Shown here one piece after another: positions 50,920-63,763 of a DNA stretch of 64,000 nt. Numbering within the stretch: the stretch's first letter is position 1; the number at the start of each line of letters is the position of its first letter. The translations under genes were made by a program, and so were the position numbers. The DNA is taken from positions 310,001 to 374,000 of the forward strand of contig VZSE01014423.1 of the NCBI GenBank assembly GCA_013398275.1, in the 5' to 3' direction. The DNA comes from Promerops cafer. Lineage: Eukaryota; Chordata; Aves; Passeriformes; Nectariniidae. The notes under the pieces were generated by a model. The model saw only the letters and a list, made by a program, of their open reading frames with translations. It had not been told where the DNA came from and did no database searches.

Positions 50920-51354
50920 AAATTATTTCTATTGCATTCATTTTTTTTTATTTTGTGTCTTTAAAGAGTTACTGGAGAAAAATCTTTACACATTTTTAAA
51001 TATTGCCAGTTTATTATAAGGTAGACAAAAAGGAATTTTATGTTTTTAATTAATTTTTCAAAAGGGCTGTAGAAAGTTTAATTCCTATTATAAATTACTA
51101 TGGTCATCAGGTTATTCCGTAGTCTACATAAAGCCACAACTTAGGATGAGTACTGTAGAACAAGCAAACAAAGCCAGAACTTTTTCTAAAAGAGAAAGCT
51201 TTTCTCTAAAATTAGTTGGCTGCTTCTTAATTCTGAAAATATGGCTAATATTGTGAATGCACCTGCTGCAACATAGAACTGACTTCCTTTCAAGATGCAC
51301 CAACACTTTATAATTTACTTCTGTAGCAGGTTTTTAACTCTTGTTCTGAGTGGA

Positions 51355-51490
51355 GCCCCCGAGGCCTCGAGAGCGTTGGGGTGTCGCCCGTGCGCTGTGC
51401 CGCTTCGCAGGTGACCAAGGGTGCAGAGGGAGGGCTGTGTCCCTGCTGGGCTGTTCTGCACCACAGCCTGTGCAGCACTGAGGTGCACAC
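51355..51490. other. Short CpG-rich patch
   Basis: Within about 70 bases at 51358-51412 there are roughly eight CpGs, as in 'cccgaggcctcgagagcg', 'tgtcgcccgtgcgctg' and 'tgccgcttcgcagg'. The flanks are CpG-poor. It may be a small unmethylated regulatory site or a young GC-rich insertion. No promoter motif or exon is clear. Confidence 0.4.
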
Positions 51491-52107
51491 CTCACTGGAG
51501 GGCATGAGGAAGCTGAAAACCTGTAAATTTAGCCAAGAATTGTTTGGCTCTCGCTCTTAGAATTGCCAGCATCAGAAACTTCTGCAAGTCAGCTGTCCAC
51601 TGCGGAAATTTATGCACAGCCCTGCCCTCACGCAGGCTTGTAATTTACAGCAGGAAGCTGTGGGCTGGATAAGCCCTTTCCTGTTGTCATAAAGACCCTC
51701 TCTAACTTCAATATCCAGACAAATATCTGGGTCACTAAACAAATGAAACCCTTGGTTTGTCTAATCACTTGCAGCTAGTGAGTTCTGCAGATTAGTTTTG
51801 TAGTGAAAATGTATCTCTTTGTAGCCTAAAGAGAGTACTTTTGTAACTTCTTTTATGAAAATGAGTATTTTGACCTTGATAGGATGATAAATGCCTGTTA
51901 GATAACTTTTGCTGGTTGTGTTTACTTCACCCATGTCTAGTTTCATCTTATTCAAGTCCTTTTTCTTTTGTTCTTTCCACATTATGGATTTGGCATATTT
52001 AGGATTTCATGATGGACAGATTATGGAGTGAATTGTATCACGAGAGGGAGTAATGTGATTCCACCTGCCATTTTCAGTGGTGTGTTCATAGTTGTACTCA
52101 TCACAAG

Positions 52108-52445
52108 TGATGCCTGGAGAGGCTACCTAGAACAGAAGAGAGACAGAGTGAAAGGAAAAAGGCAGGTATTTATTGGAAGGCCTTCCTAGGGTACACCTTG
52201 GGCAGTGCAGGAGTCTCACAGAGACTACACCCAATATGAACAAGTCACGAGTTTTTCAGACAGATATGTTTGGTCTATTTGCATCAGAGGTTAATTGTCC
52301 AATTGCAGCTTCAGGTGATGCCATCACGTTCCCCGAGTTTGCTTTCCCCAATTCACTTTCTTTTTTTTTCAGTTTACATTTTTCAGGGCCTGTGACAGTA
52401 AGGTGTCCTTGGGTTTCAGGCCTAGAGAAAAATTGTCATGTCTGA
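52108..52445 (-). mobile_element. Solo ERV LTR (ERVL-like), reverse orientation
   Basis: The plus strand carries words I associate with bird endogenous-retrovirus LTRs read in reverse. They are 'tgatgcctggagaggctacc' near the start, 'tttattggaaggcc' (about 52169), 'ggtctatttgcat' (about 52272), 'gttaattgtccaattgcag' (52290-52308), and 'ggtgtccttgggt' (about 52402). The 'tttattgg' word is the reverse complement of an AATAAA poly(A) signal, which sets the orientation as minus. No gag, pol or env sequence adjoins it, so a solo LTR left by recombination between two LTRs is likely. The exact borders and target-site duplication could not be fixed. The assignment is from memory of bird repeats. Confidence 0.6.
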
Positions 52446-55400
52446 ATAAAATGAGAGAACAGTAGCTGACAGGCCATGGAGCTTTAGAGTTATACACTAA
52501 AGCATTACTGATCTGAAAAATATAAAAGCTAAAACTTAAGGCATCACAAGGAGCCCATGCTTTGACTTGTACTTAAGGTCAGTATCACAGGGCTGACAAC
52601 TGAGAAAAACACTTTTCAGATAGATTGAGTGAATCGGACCTGGAAGTTTCTGAAAGATCATAAACAGGAAGCTGTGCAACTTTTAGACTCATTTCTTAAC
52701 AGAGGCACAATTGAAGCACAAAGGCTTTCTCTCTGTTGTGAATTTTATCTCCTAATACTTGTGGTAGATTCTGTATCTTCAAGGGGATTTTTCGTTCTTA
52801 ATTATACTCTGATGCTGACTAGGACATGTTCTCTTTGTATGTTTGGTTTGTGTCACTCACCTGTTCAACTAGTGAATAAACTGGAGCCTCCTGTGAGTGC
52901 ATAGGTCTGCCAAAATATACTATATTGACCAGTTAATTCCCTGATTTTTGAAACTGATTCAGCTTCAAATTTTCTATGTTAATAGTTAAAAATAAAATTA
53001 AAAGATCCAATCTTCTTAGGAGGAAATTAGCATAATGGTCTCTAATCATATCTAAGTATATATGAGATAAGCTATTGGTAGCCTAAATAATGAATGTATA
53101 AATAGGCACTAATTTAACTCTTCTTATTCCAGCTAAGTAGGAAGTTACTTCAGTAAGGGATCATATATCTCAACCAAAGCATGGCTGTGTTTGATTCTCT
53201 ATTATGCTTACTTCAGGATTCTGATTAAATACTGCCTGTCAGTTATCTCTCTTCCTAATTAGATAAATGTTTCAACTGAAATTCTTGGAGGGCTAGACTT
53301 AAATTGTGTTTCCAGAAAAGTTCACATAAGCAACTTTGACGTTTGCTTTCTTCATGTGTTCATGCCAGCAGAGTTGATTATTTGAATACAGTTGGAAAGC
53401 AAGCAAATTCAAATATCTATTCATGAAAGGTGTTCCTCTCTCAGATTTAGGAGCCAAGAGTACAGAGCTATATTGTGTTGGATTTTCAGCTGCACAGCTG
53501 GAACTGTTTCCAGCAAATTGGTATTGGTTTATACAGCATTAAAATTCCCTCTTTTTTATCTAAGACAAGGATTCTGTAAATACTTCAAACCACTCAATCC
53601 CTGCCTCACTGAAAGGCAGCACTGCCCTTTCCAGTAGAAATATGTAACTGCAGATGGGAGAGGTGGGACTTTCCCTTTCCTTTTGCTGGTATCATTTTGG
53701 AGTGGTGTAAATCAACCATGAACTCCACCCTAAAGTATGATAGAAAAGGAAAAAAACATAACCAGGTAAATTCTATTTCATATGATTTCCTACCACTTGA
53801 AATGTTAAAATTAGATGAAATACTTCTTCAGAGTTCTCATACTTTCAGGATTTCTCACTCTTCAAAGGTCGCAAGCAGCATCTTTTGCTGACAATAACTA
53901 AAACTCATAAGTACTATCTAAAAATACTCTAAACCAATGTATGAATTTTTAAGATCCACGTTCTTGGACCTAAGCCCGTATTTCAGTACTTACTGTTTGT
54001 TTACAATCCCTTCTGTTAGCATACACAAGCACAGTTTGCTGCAGTCACTAAAATCCATGAGCAGCGAGGCAGGCATTTCTTAGAATTCCTTACAATAAAG
54101 ATGGTGGCCACAAATACACTCCTTGTTTCTGCTGGCTTCCCTTTTTGCTTGAGCACTAGATCAGATATGTCTGAAACACTGTGTGCTGAGGGGTGCTTTC
54201 CATGCCCAATAAGAATACAGAATAAAAGCATTAATATGTGCATGGTTAATGAGTCTATGAAATTCTGAGCCTCTCCTAGAATAGTCCTGCAGAATTCAGT
54301 ATTGAAGTGACTGAAATGTAGGCTCAGTTTAGTTACGAGACTGTGAATCAGTCCAAGGTTTTTACTTGAAGGCACAGGCTTTCACAATTTTACACTCTCC
54401 CTGTGGAGGAGCAGGAGGGGATTGAAGGAGCCTGTTTCCTTGTTTTTCAGAAGTTGAGTCATGGAAAGCTTAATAGATCAACAGAAATAAAAGCGTGGGG
54501 AAGATGTTGATGCGTAATAATCCTACTCTCTCCTGCTCCTGCTAATTCCAGACTTACCTGCTGCTTATCACATGGTGGGAACTATTCTCATTATTATTTT
54601 CCTTAGTGCTGTTCATGTTCAAAGTTAGATTAGCACTGCGCATTCCATTTATCACAAGCTCTGTATGGAAAAGCCATATGGTGATCAAGGCTGGGAATTA
54701 TGCCCCAAGTTTCACACTAAATGCACTTATATGGTCTTATGGCTACTTACACTTGGTGCCCATCTGTTAGGATGGCAGGGGGCCCACTGCTAGGTTGGCC
54801 AGACAATTGCCCTTGAGGATAGTTGCCAGACAACGTTTGAGCTTCCGTGGGCAACATAGCAATGGAAAAACCACCAGCTTTGCTAAAACTGCCTCCTTAT
54901 ACCAACAGTGGCATCTTACATAGTTACAGTTTCTGCTTCACAAAGAAAATCTGTGAAGTAAAAAGGTGGGAATGATGATTTCTGTCCCTTGCAAAGATAC
55001 AGGTTATGCTGAAGTGAGCACATGTAAAAATCATCCAGGAGAACTGTTTCAAGTCAGACTGCAGTAAACTATAATTGCAAATGTACAGTATGCAGGAGAT
55101 TTCCCATCAAGTAGGAAATTACAAAACAGACTGATGTAACACATCTGTGGCAAAACTAAAGATGGGAGTTCTAAAAATGCTTCAGGGATTTAGCACTCAG
55201 CTTCAGAGAGAGATCCTATGACTCAAGTTGGTATTCACCATGTAGGAGGTGGGATGATCCTTGTTATTTCAAACAACCAAACATATTTTGCTTCATACGA
55301 AAGCTAAGGAATGAAAGTATTATTTTTGGGGGGTAAAAAAATCCTTAAATCTTTGCAATTAAAAACAAATTTGGATTTTGAAGACAGTGCATAAAAATAA

Positions 55401-55736
55401 AGGTAGGAAGAGAAAGAGTGAGGAATAACGGTATGCATGGTATAGCAAATGCATTTTGCAGAGTATAAAAGTAGAGGTTAAGCTAAGAAAAGATAAAGTA
55501 GGAATTAGGCAGCATCAAGAAGGTTTCAGAAGCAGGGAGAAGTGGAAAAAAGAGGTAGGTTTGTTTATATCAATTCTAAAAAGTACATTGTACACAAAGT
55601 CTTTAGTTTAGACTTGGAATTGACTACATTGAAGATAAAAGCAGTCATGACTTCAGGAAGGAGAGGGAAAACATAAGCAGGAAAAAGCATTCAGTCTAAG
55701 AAAGAAAAATAAGCTTTCGTGTATAGGGGAGCTGGG

Positions 55737-55754
55737 AAAAAAAAAAAAAAAAAA
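55737..55754 (+). repeat. Poly(A) tract
   Basis: Eighteen consecutive A within a purine-rich region. It could mark the tail of an old retrotransposed sequence on the plus strand, but no parent gene is recognisable upstream. It is length-unstable. Confidence 0.9.
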
Positions 55755-56507
55755 CAAGAAATGAAAAGCAGGTGGTAGCAAATGAAGTTCAGCTCTTGCA
55801 TTGACTGTGTGGATTAGGCCTTAGAAGTTCTGAAGCCTCAATTCCTGAACAGTGTTACTGAGAAAAAAAATAAAATCTGCTTCTCTTAAGTTCTTTCTGG
55901 TTCTGGCCAGCTCTCTTGTAGCTAGAAGGTCTACTCTGTCAGAATGTCATCTTTGCCTATAGAGATGGTGATTTCTTTATTGCTTCTGTAACACTGCCTT
56001 CTGTACCTGTATCTTTTCTAGGAGCTTTAAATTCTTATTTGAAAAATCAAATTAAGCAGATTTTGTGTTACTGAAAAATAGCAAGAGCTTGATATTAAGA
56101 CTTCTCACAAGATTCTAAGAGTTTTGATGGAGATTTTATTGGTAAATATTTGTGTCCAGATGGACAAAACTAATTAAGAACAAAATCTGGTGGTCAGAAT
56201 AATTGCTTATGATGGAGAAAGTTGCATGCCAGGTCTTGAACCTGATTAATTCCAGGAAATATTGATTTCCATCATGTCAGACAAGTGGACTGGTCTCTGG
56301 ATTTTCTGGAGGAAATGGCCATCTTTTCCTTATCTTGTTTTCACCTTGTCTGGGATAGCTGGAGCACAATATTTTTTTTCAAAACATAAAAACTTCAATG
56401 TCACAGGTTAAAGGGGGCACACTCTGTGAAGAGGAAATGAATATAGGCTGTCACAGACTCTAGGCCCCACAAGGGTCCAGCAGGTGAAACTGGTTGTAGA
56501 TCCATTG

Positions 56508-56531
56508 TCAAAACTCCCATTGGAGTTTTGA
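56508..56531. repeat. Hairpin, 10-bp perfect arms
   Basis: Arms 'tcaaaactcc' and 'ggagttttga' pair exactly around the loop 'catt'. It is not followed by a T-run, so nothing suggests a terminator. The origin is unclear. Confidence 0.75.
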
Positions 56532-58877
56532 GGGGAAGGTTTAATTTCTGCTATGAAGGTGTTACTAACCAGGTCACCGTCTTCAGTCTGAAAGGGACAC
56601 CATCCCCTGTTGAAATGAGTTGGCCAAGGAAATGCTTGAAACAGAATTCCTCTTAGTGAATCCTCTCACTTTCCTTCCGTTTCTAATGTTTATTTAATAC
56701 ATGTGTATTTTCTAAAGTAATCATGCCAGATACTGTTGTGTGTTCCAGATTTGGCTGAACATGCTACATGAAAATGGAACCACTGAATTAAAACAATAGT
56801 TTTTCTTAGAATCATATTTTTGTAAGACACCTTCACTCTGTAAATAAGTTTGGTTCCTTTGTGTTGGCTTTATAGCATTTTGTAGCAATCATAAGATTAA
56901 GAGACTAAATCTGTAATCTTTAATATGTCTTTGGGCTGTATAACATTCATAGATTCACACTGGAGGTTTTTCAGATGTGAACAGAAATGTGAATTTAATT
57001 TTAAGCTTGGCCCAACATCTAGGATTAACACATGATAACCCAGTTACACAGTTCATTCTGGACCTGAACTCTAGCAAAAACTTCTGTCTTTTAAGTTTCC
57101 CTGAAGTAAGTGAATCACAGCACCTATTAGTAACCAGATGTAATTGAAGCAAAATACTTTCAGTTTTAACAGATGGGCCTTTCAAAACCAACCATATGAA
57201 ACTAGTTTATTTTGAGTGTTTTGTTCCTGGAGGGACAGCATTTTATGTAGTCATCATAGCTCTTATTTGCATATTGTGTTTCATTTGTTTCATGACCACA
57301 TTAATTAGAAGAAAAGACTATCTCACTGTAAATGACATTTCAGTTCCTGAATGAACAGGGACATGAGCTTCAGGCAAGTTGCATTAATTTGGTCTGTCTT
57401 GAAATTAATAACAAGTGTACTTCAAACTTTCCCTTCAAAAATAATAATTTGAATATTCATGCATAGGAAAAGGCCATTCCTGACCCTTGGCCAAGAGATT
57501 ATTTTCTTGGTTTATCCCCAAGAAAATATTTTATGTTGACAATCCATTACATGAGTGGTTTTTTAAACAGAAAGAGAGCACACAAATTTGTTTCATAGAG
57601 GTTTGATTATGACCTGAGAGGCTACTCCTGATCTTGGAAATGAAATTTCCAGTGTTCATTTCTACAAAAGTTCTAGACAAAAATAGGTTACTCTCTAATA
57701 AAAATCCCAAATGCTGGGTTGCGGGTTATGTAATGGTCAAAGGAAAACAAGAAAAGGAGGAATGTTGATGTAATTAATAGGTTTTTGAAACCAGAAGAGA
57801 CTATACCAAAGTTAGTCCAGTATATTCCTTTTGGAACTGCTTCTAAAAGTACTTGGATAAATGTCTCAAAGTGAGGATTCCCCAATGAACTCCCTCTTAC
57901 AGTGACTACACTGGAAAAGTGCACTATTATAGGGACATGTGCACTTCAATGCCATCCTCAAAGAGGAAATTCCAATGGGTAGTGCAAAAGTAGAAAAAAT
58001 CTGCTCAGAACAAGAAATTTCATCATGTGTACCTCATTTCTGGAATGTGGAATTTAAAATCTCGGAAGTTTTATTAGGTATTTATTGATAAGCAAAGCAC
58101 GTTCAGAGGACATAGCTTCAAGAAACCTCAAGTAGTCTGTAAAGCTGTGTTGACACAAATATTTTTTTTTTAAGATATTGCAATCTCGTGCTTTTCATTG
58201 GAGGAAAAATCTCCTTTTCCCCCTTCACCTTTCATGAAGTGCTTTATATTTGCAGACTGCATAACTTTTAAGGTCAAGGAAAACTAAATTGTCCTTTTAT
58301 CTCTGGCTTTCCAATTATTTGTCTGGACTTAGGGCTAAACATCCTACTCTAAACTCTACAAGGTTGTTCATTCTTATGAACTTTAAATTTAAAAAAAATC
58401 TGACTTTTAAAGTCATTGTGATTAGGGCATATAAATAGATTGTGTTTAGAAGTTTTTTTTTTTTTTATCAGTTCTGATTTTGGCAGGGGGAAATTTTGTA
58501 GCATTTCTATGTTTTATTTTTATTCACAATATCTTATTTCTGCCATTCACTTCCACAGGTGTTTAGGGAATTTAACTATATTCCTACAATGATAATGTCT
58601 TTCTCAGAGCTATCTCAGAAGAGATAGATTTAATTTTGACTTGGAATTTTCATTAAAATTCTTGGTTTTTTTCAAGCTTATTTTCCTAGCAGTTCAGTAA
58701 TTCTTGTCCCATTTCCAGCTCAATCTGAGTGCTTTGACTTTTAGATGGATTGCAAAGGACCTCCTAGACTCTCAAAGAGGGAATGACCTGAGTAACAGAG
58801 AAAGGACAATAGCTTTTTACACTCCTTGGTGTACCTTCTCCTTACCTTAATCTGAAGAAAAAATTTCTAAAATTTGA

Positions 58878-58957
58878 TTAATAACAATAATAATAGTAAT
58901 TTATAATTAAATTATAATTTATAATTAAATAATAATTAATCATAATGAATAATAATT
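58878..58957. repeat. AT-rich low-complexity tract with 18-bp tandem unit
   Basis: Eighty bases of almost pure A/T. Inside, 'ttataattaaattataat' at 58901-58918 is repeated at 58919-58936 with one mismatch. The tract is probably unstable and easily melted. Confidence 0.85.
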
Positions 58958-61900
58958 TTAAAAGCCATAGCCCCTTTCATGTTCATTGCAACAATAATTT
59001 CTCTAAATGAACAACATAAAGAATCACCCAGGGCAGTACAGATTAGGTTTATTTAGCAGTAATTGTCCATCTTTTGCACTTGATTTTACCTGTACAATCA
59101 GCAATAAGGGTGCCAGGTTATGGCAGCTCAAGCAAGGATGAAGCGTGATTTGTGACTTGAACTATTTCCTGGGCAGCCCAAGGGAAAGCCTCAGACATTT
59201 GCAGCCATGGGCTTCAGCACTGCAGTCACTGGTACTTCCTCTGCTCCTGCAACAGCTGCATGAATTCCATTCATTACACCTATCTGTATTTATTTTGTTC
59301 TGTTCCAGGTTTTCCAACACATTTCTTGCAGATAATTGAACATCTTACAAATCCAGTGTATTAAAACAATTGTATCAGGTTTTGCACCCAGTCTGTCTGG
59401 ATCCCTATTTAATCTTAGAAAATGAACTGTGTTGCAGAAGCCATTATGTTGCTAGTGCAAGCAAATGATGTTTAAGGGAGCTGGGGTACCCCAGCAAATC
59501 TCCTTTTATTCTGCAGCTCTTTTCTTGCTTGAGTTTTGTTAATTTTTGAGTGCTGCTCATGAAGCCAGGAAAGCAGTAAAGTCTTTGAAAAGCATGAAAT
59601 AAATTCTGTTCAGTGAGTGGGTAATTGTTCAAGGTCATCTGTTCGTTGTCTTTGTCTTGATTGTTTGAATTAGTAGCTAATAATGGGGCTGAACCGTGAA
59701 TGAATTATTATCCATAGGGCATATTTTGGGGAGTGTCAGGAAATATTACAGGGTAATAAAGGTTATCCAATAGCAAGGCTGTGTTACCAGCAGATGTCTA
59801 GTAATTACTATGTTTAAAAAGTGTGGGGATTAAACTAAGATTATAGCTTTTATATTGACTGCCTATACAAGTCAGACTTGGAATTTATTCAGTTTATTCT
59901 GCTGCCCTTTTTCTTTTGTTCTGATTCTGTCACTTAAATTCCAACTTAAACACAGGCCTTTCCTGGTGAATTAAAATAAACATCAGCAGATGGTATGCAG
60001 TACATGTGTATACAAAATAGCAGTGTGGTTATTGAGGACTACAAAGATAACTGCATTGATAAATACTGCTACTGATTATTTGTTAACAAGTTCTGATTCC
60101 ATTCTAAGGCTTGAACATTAGGTCTTTCAGGTCCTAAAATACTGCAAAGATTACTTTCTCTAAGTATTTTTCAATACTGTAACAGTGTTTAATATGACAG
60201 GAGAGCTCAATTGTTCATTTAAATTTAATTTGTTGAGTTGTTGAGTATCTTCATGCAAAACCAAAAGTCCTGAGTTCAAAGTTTTGTTATTACTGACCCT
60301 AAGCTGGCTTAGTGCTACCAGAGGCCAGGGAAGGGGAAGCATTTGTTTAGTCCCCGATCCAGCAAATTTGATTTTAGCAGATGGGCTGAAGGGAGATAAT
60401 GTAATGGACAAGTATCTGTGGCATCTGGAATGTCTGGATTTAGCACAGTTGACTGGCACTGGGGTGGGGAGGGCAGCGTGGAAGCTGTCTGTGCACAGTG
60501 AGCCTCAGAGGTAATGAGAAACCTCTCAGTAGAAAAGGGTGATGACTAGGAAGAAAATGTCAGGACATTGAGTGTTTATAGCCATAAAAGAGGAAAAGTG
60601 GGAGGTTTGAAAAATGGAGGAGAGCTACAAAATGAACATGACAGGAACAGGAAATGTGGACAACAGTGAGTAAAGGTTTTGAGCAAGTGTTTATGTGGTA
60701 TATGGGACCTCTTCAAAGAGAAACGCACTGGCATATTGGTTTTTTTCCTTAACCATAATTTAAAAACACAGTTGAAATTAAAAGTTCACTTTGCAAATTT
60801 TAGGTAACATCCCAAAGTCTGAACCCCTTTGATTCTGGCCCACTAAGCCTTTGCATCATTTTTTCATCTGATTAGCCTTAAGCAAGGTAAGCTTTTTATT
60901 TATTTTGCATGCTGCTGGCAGTGCAAGAGGGGATTACATAGGAGCACTGTGGATTTGGAAGTCTGGCTACCATGTTAGTGATTTTTGTTGGTGTGGGGCT
61001 AGCAGCAGGTAATTGGCCTATGGCAAATGCAGTTGGTTGCTACAGTCCAAGCCCCTGCTCACTCTACCTGTAGCTATTATGCCAGAGATACCATTGATGC
61101 ACAACCTGTAATTTCAGAAATTATTGTAGCCACTTCTTTGGCTTTAAAATAAGTATGGCAAATGTTACATGTTTATGACAAAGGATTGTGCTGATTCAAA
61201 AATGCTGATTATGTACTTGTGTGCGTACATAAGAACAAAGAAAAATAAGCAACAGTAACCTGACATGCCAGTGTGGGGGAGTGGCTTACTGTGGACACAG
61301 TACTAGGATGGAACTTTGTCATGAACTGTCTAGGATGTGCAATGCACATTAATTGTCTTAACTGCATGTGGGATCTCATTAAAGTCAAAGGCATTTTTCA
61401 GTATCTAAAATTAAGGGCCATGTGAAGTTTTTTACTTGGCTAAAAAACATTCTTAAAACATTCTCGCTTGAAGAAATTAAAAATTAAAGCTAATAAAGGT
61501 TCAGAATCAAATCTAAAATCTTCTGATATTTAAAAAGTGACTATAATCCAAATTGATTTTCTTTGATATTAATTTTCAAAAAAACCTGAAGTTAGGACTT
61601 TTCACTTATTAACCCATATTGGAATTAATGTTTGACTGGTGTAGAGGAAAAGCTAAGAACATGGAAGGGGAAGGACAGTGAAGGGCAGAAACAACCAGCA
61701 AAACATTTGAGATTTCTACAGGTAAAGATATAGGTGAAATACGAAGTGTCTCTAAATGTTTCTGCTTGTGATTATTCTGAGTTAAAGTCTGTATTCATCC
61801 ATGTACATTATAATGGGATTTTCATCTGTTTGTGTTTCCTGACTTTTTAAAGTGCAGACCCCTCATCAAATCAATTAAGAACTTCAGTATCTATTAGTCC

Positions 61901-63675
61901 CTTCAGTGGAATACTGTAATGCCTCTTGTTTGTATTCCAAGTCACTGATATCCATATGTTAACATGATAAATGGCATAATCTGATGTAAAATGCTCCAAG
62001 CCTTCTGAAAGACATCCATATTTCTTGGTTGTCCAGTTATTACCATACAAATGTCTGAGCCAGAGCCTGTTTAAACTTAATGAGAGTATTTTTACTGACC
62101 TCATTGTACTTTGGATGCAAATAGAAAACTAGATAAATATTTTCTTACTGTTTGGTTTTTTTTTGTTTTTTTGTTTTTTTTTTTTTAATTAGCAAGTTAT
62201 TAGTTTTTTTTTTAAAGAAAGTAAGAATGACTTTTTTGGTGGAAATAGTTAAAGTACAGCAGTAGGGAAAGAGAAAGTTCAGACACCTAATCATACCTTT
62301 TGATCTGATTGTAAGTTAACAACCACCAAATAAGTAAAAGCACCACCGCTTTTATAGCATTTTGTATAGCTGAGAAAGGAGCTTAATGGAAATGCTATAT
62401 TTTACCCTAAAGCTTTTCTTTTACTCTGTAAGGAAAAGTTTCCCTATGCTGAGTTCAGTGTTGCAGCAGTAATTCTTTTACTGAAATCTCAACACTGCCA
62501 AACATAAGCAACAGCAGTAAGCACACAGGGCACTGCATTTACTCCCCCCAGTGTGCTAATAACGACCTTGGGTACCTCAGAGAAGAAAAGCAGACTCTGC
62601 AACTTCATGAGGCTCTTTATAAAAGAAGGGGATAAAATCAGAGCATTCATTAATAATGAAGGAATAGCCAATGTAATGAAGATCTGTCATGTGTGAGACC
62701 TAGACAAACCCGGTGAAGGTGGAAAATGCAGTGGTAGTCATGGTCTAATTTTAGGACATTTGCAGCTTTCCTTAACCTTAATCAACATGTGGCAAAGCCA
62801 GGCTTTTGCTTACTTTTCCAAAGCTGTCTGTGTGCTTCTCTAAAACAGGGAATCTTCTACACTCAGATTAATGTTCAACAATCTTCCACATATGTAAGGA
62901 AAAAAAAAAATTCTTGTGATGGGAGATCTGGTTGAAGACCTCAGAAACCAACCAAAACACTAAAGCAACTTAACAGTAAAAGTTGGTTGAGCTAATGAGG
63001 TACATTAGGGACTGTGCAGAACATCCCTGGTTTAAAGGTATGCTAGTTTTTTATTGGCATGCATCATTTTGCTTTTCACATTGATGCTGTTATGCTGAAG
63101 TAGATTGTAGAGGGGTTTTTAACCTTTATTGTCCATCTTTTCCAAAATGAGAATAAAGCGTACAGAAGAAGATACGCAGCATCAACACTTTGCTGTATGA
63201 TTTAAAGTAGAAGAATGACCACTGGTTTAGTCCCACCACATTTGAGTCTCAAGCGTAGTGAAAGGTTGCTATAAAACAGAGGTAAAATAATGAAGTTAAG
63301 AAATTAAGGAATTCTAGTAGACCAAAAAGGACTTTTTAGTTTTCTTTTTTCAGCATTGGTTAGATTTAAGAAATGGGAGAACTTTGAGCACCCTGTGTTT
63401 TTATTTTAACCTCAGAACAAACATTTAAAAGCTGTAATTTTGGGTGGATGATTACTAATGACTGTCTTTGATTTAAACCTTAGATATTTCTAAAATTATC
63501 TCAACAGACATAAAATTAACGGTGTATGGAAATGAGTGAAACAAAATTGCTCACATATAAGCAGCTAAACATGTGTTGGCATGAGTGGAGTTACAGAGAT
63601 AGGGAAGTTGCACTGGAGCCCTCAATTTGCCGTGCCAAGGTTTCTCGGATTGTATAAAATGTCTTTTCTGTCTGC
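58958..63675. other. Non-coding background, no gene seen
   Basis: AT-rich non-coding DNA with frames up to 99 codons that lack domains and overlap on opposite strands near 60160-60514. A T-rich tract lies at 62151-62187. The stretch at about 60850-60920 ('gattagccttaagcaagg' and 'attttgcatgctgctggc') could be a conserved element. No RNA gene or mobile element was recognised. Confidence 0.45.
62151..62187 (+). repeat. T-rich tract with G interruptions
   Basis: Long T-runs broken by single or double G. On the minus strand this is an A-rich stretch as left by a retrotransposon tail, but no element adjoins it. Confidence 0.8.
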
Positions 63676-63763
63676 AGTCTGGGCTAGTGGAAGGTTGGCA
63701 GGGGGGTTGTAATTAGATGGTATTTAAGGTCCCTTCCAACCCAAAGCATTCTATGATTCTGTG
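63676..63763 (+). mobile_element. CR1 LINE 3' end, sense orientation
   Basis: The words 'ctagtggaaggttggcagg', 'gttgtaattagatggtattt', 'aaggtcccttccaaccca' and 'attctatgattctgtg' match the sense 3' end of avian CR1. That end reads …CTAGTGGAAGG…GGGGGTTGGAACTAGATGATCTTTAAGGTCCCTTCCAACCCAAACCATTCTATGATTCTATG. The terminal ATTCTRTG-type octamer that ends CR1 elements is present at 63756-63763. The copy is 5'-truncated to under 100 bases, the usual CR1 fate. Divergence is low to moderate, so it is younger than the copy at 3018-3436. Confidence 0.93.

Larger units (their letters stand above)
49926..52107. other. Non-coding background with small repeats
   Basis: AT-rich DNA apart from a CpG-rich patch (51355-51490) and a 13-bp tandem repeat (50894-50919). 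The stretch at 51590-51690 ('ggaaatttatgcacagccc' and neighbours) is high-complexity and might be conserved. No gene is supported. Confidence 0.4.
52446..58877. other. Non-coding background, no gene seen
   Basis: AT-rich DNA with frames up to 119 codons (54016-54375, minus) lacking recognisable domains. It holds an 18-base A-run (55737-55754) and a 10-bp-arm hairpin (56508-56531). An octamer-like 'atttgcat' near 57266 lies next to 'cattaattag', a possible small regulatory site. No transposon was recognised. Confidence 0.45.

Noticed and set aside
54016..54375. 119-codon minus-strand frame
   Set aside because: No recognised motif, Cys-rich end without a pattern, no promoter or splice context.
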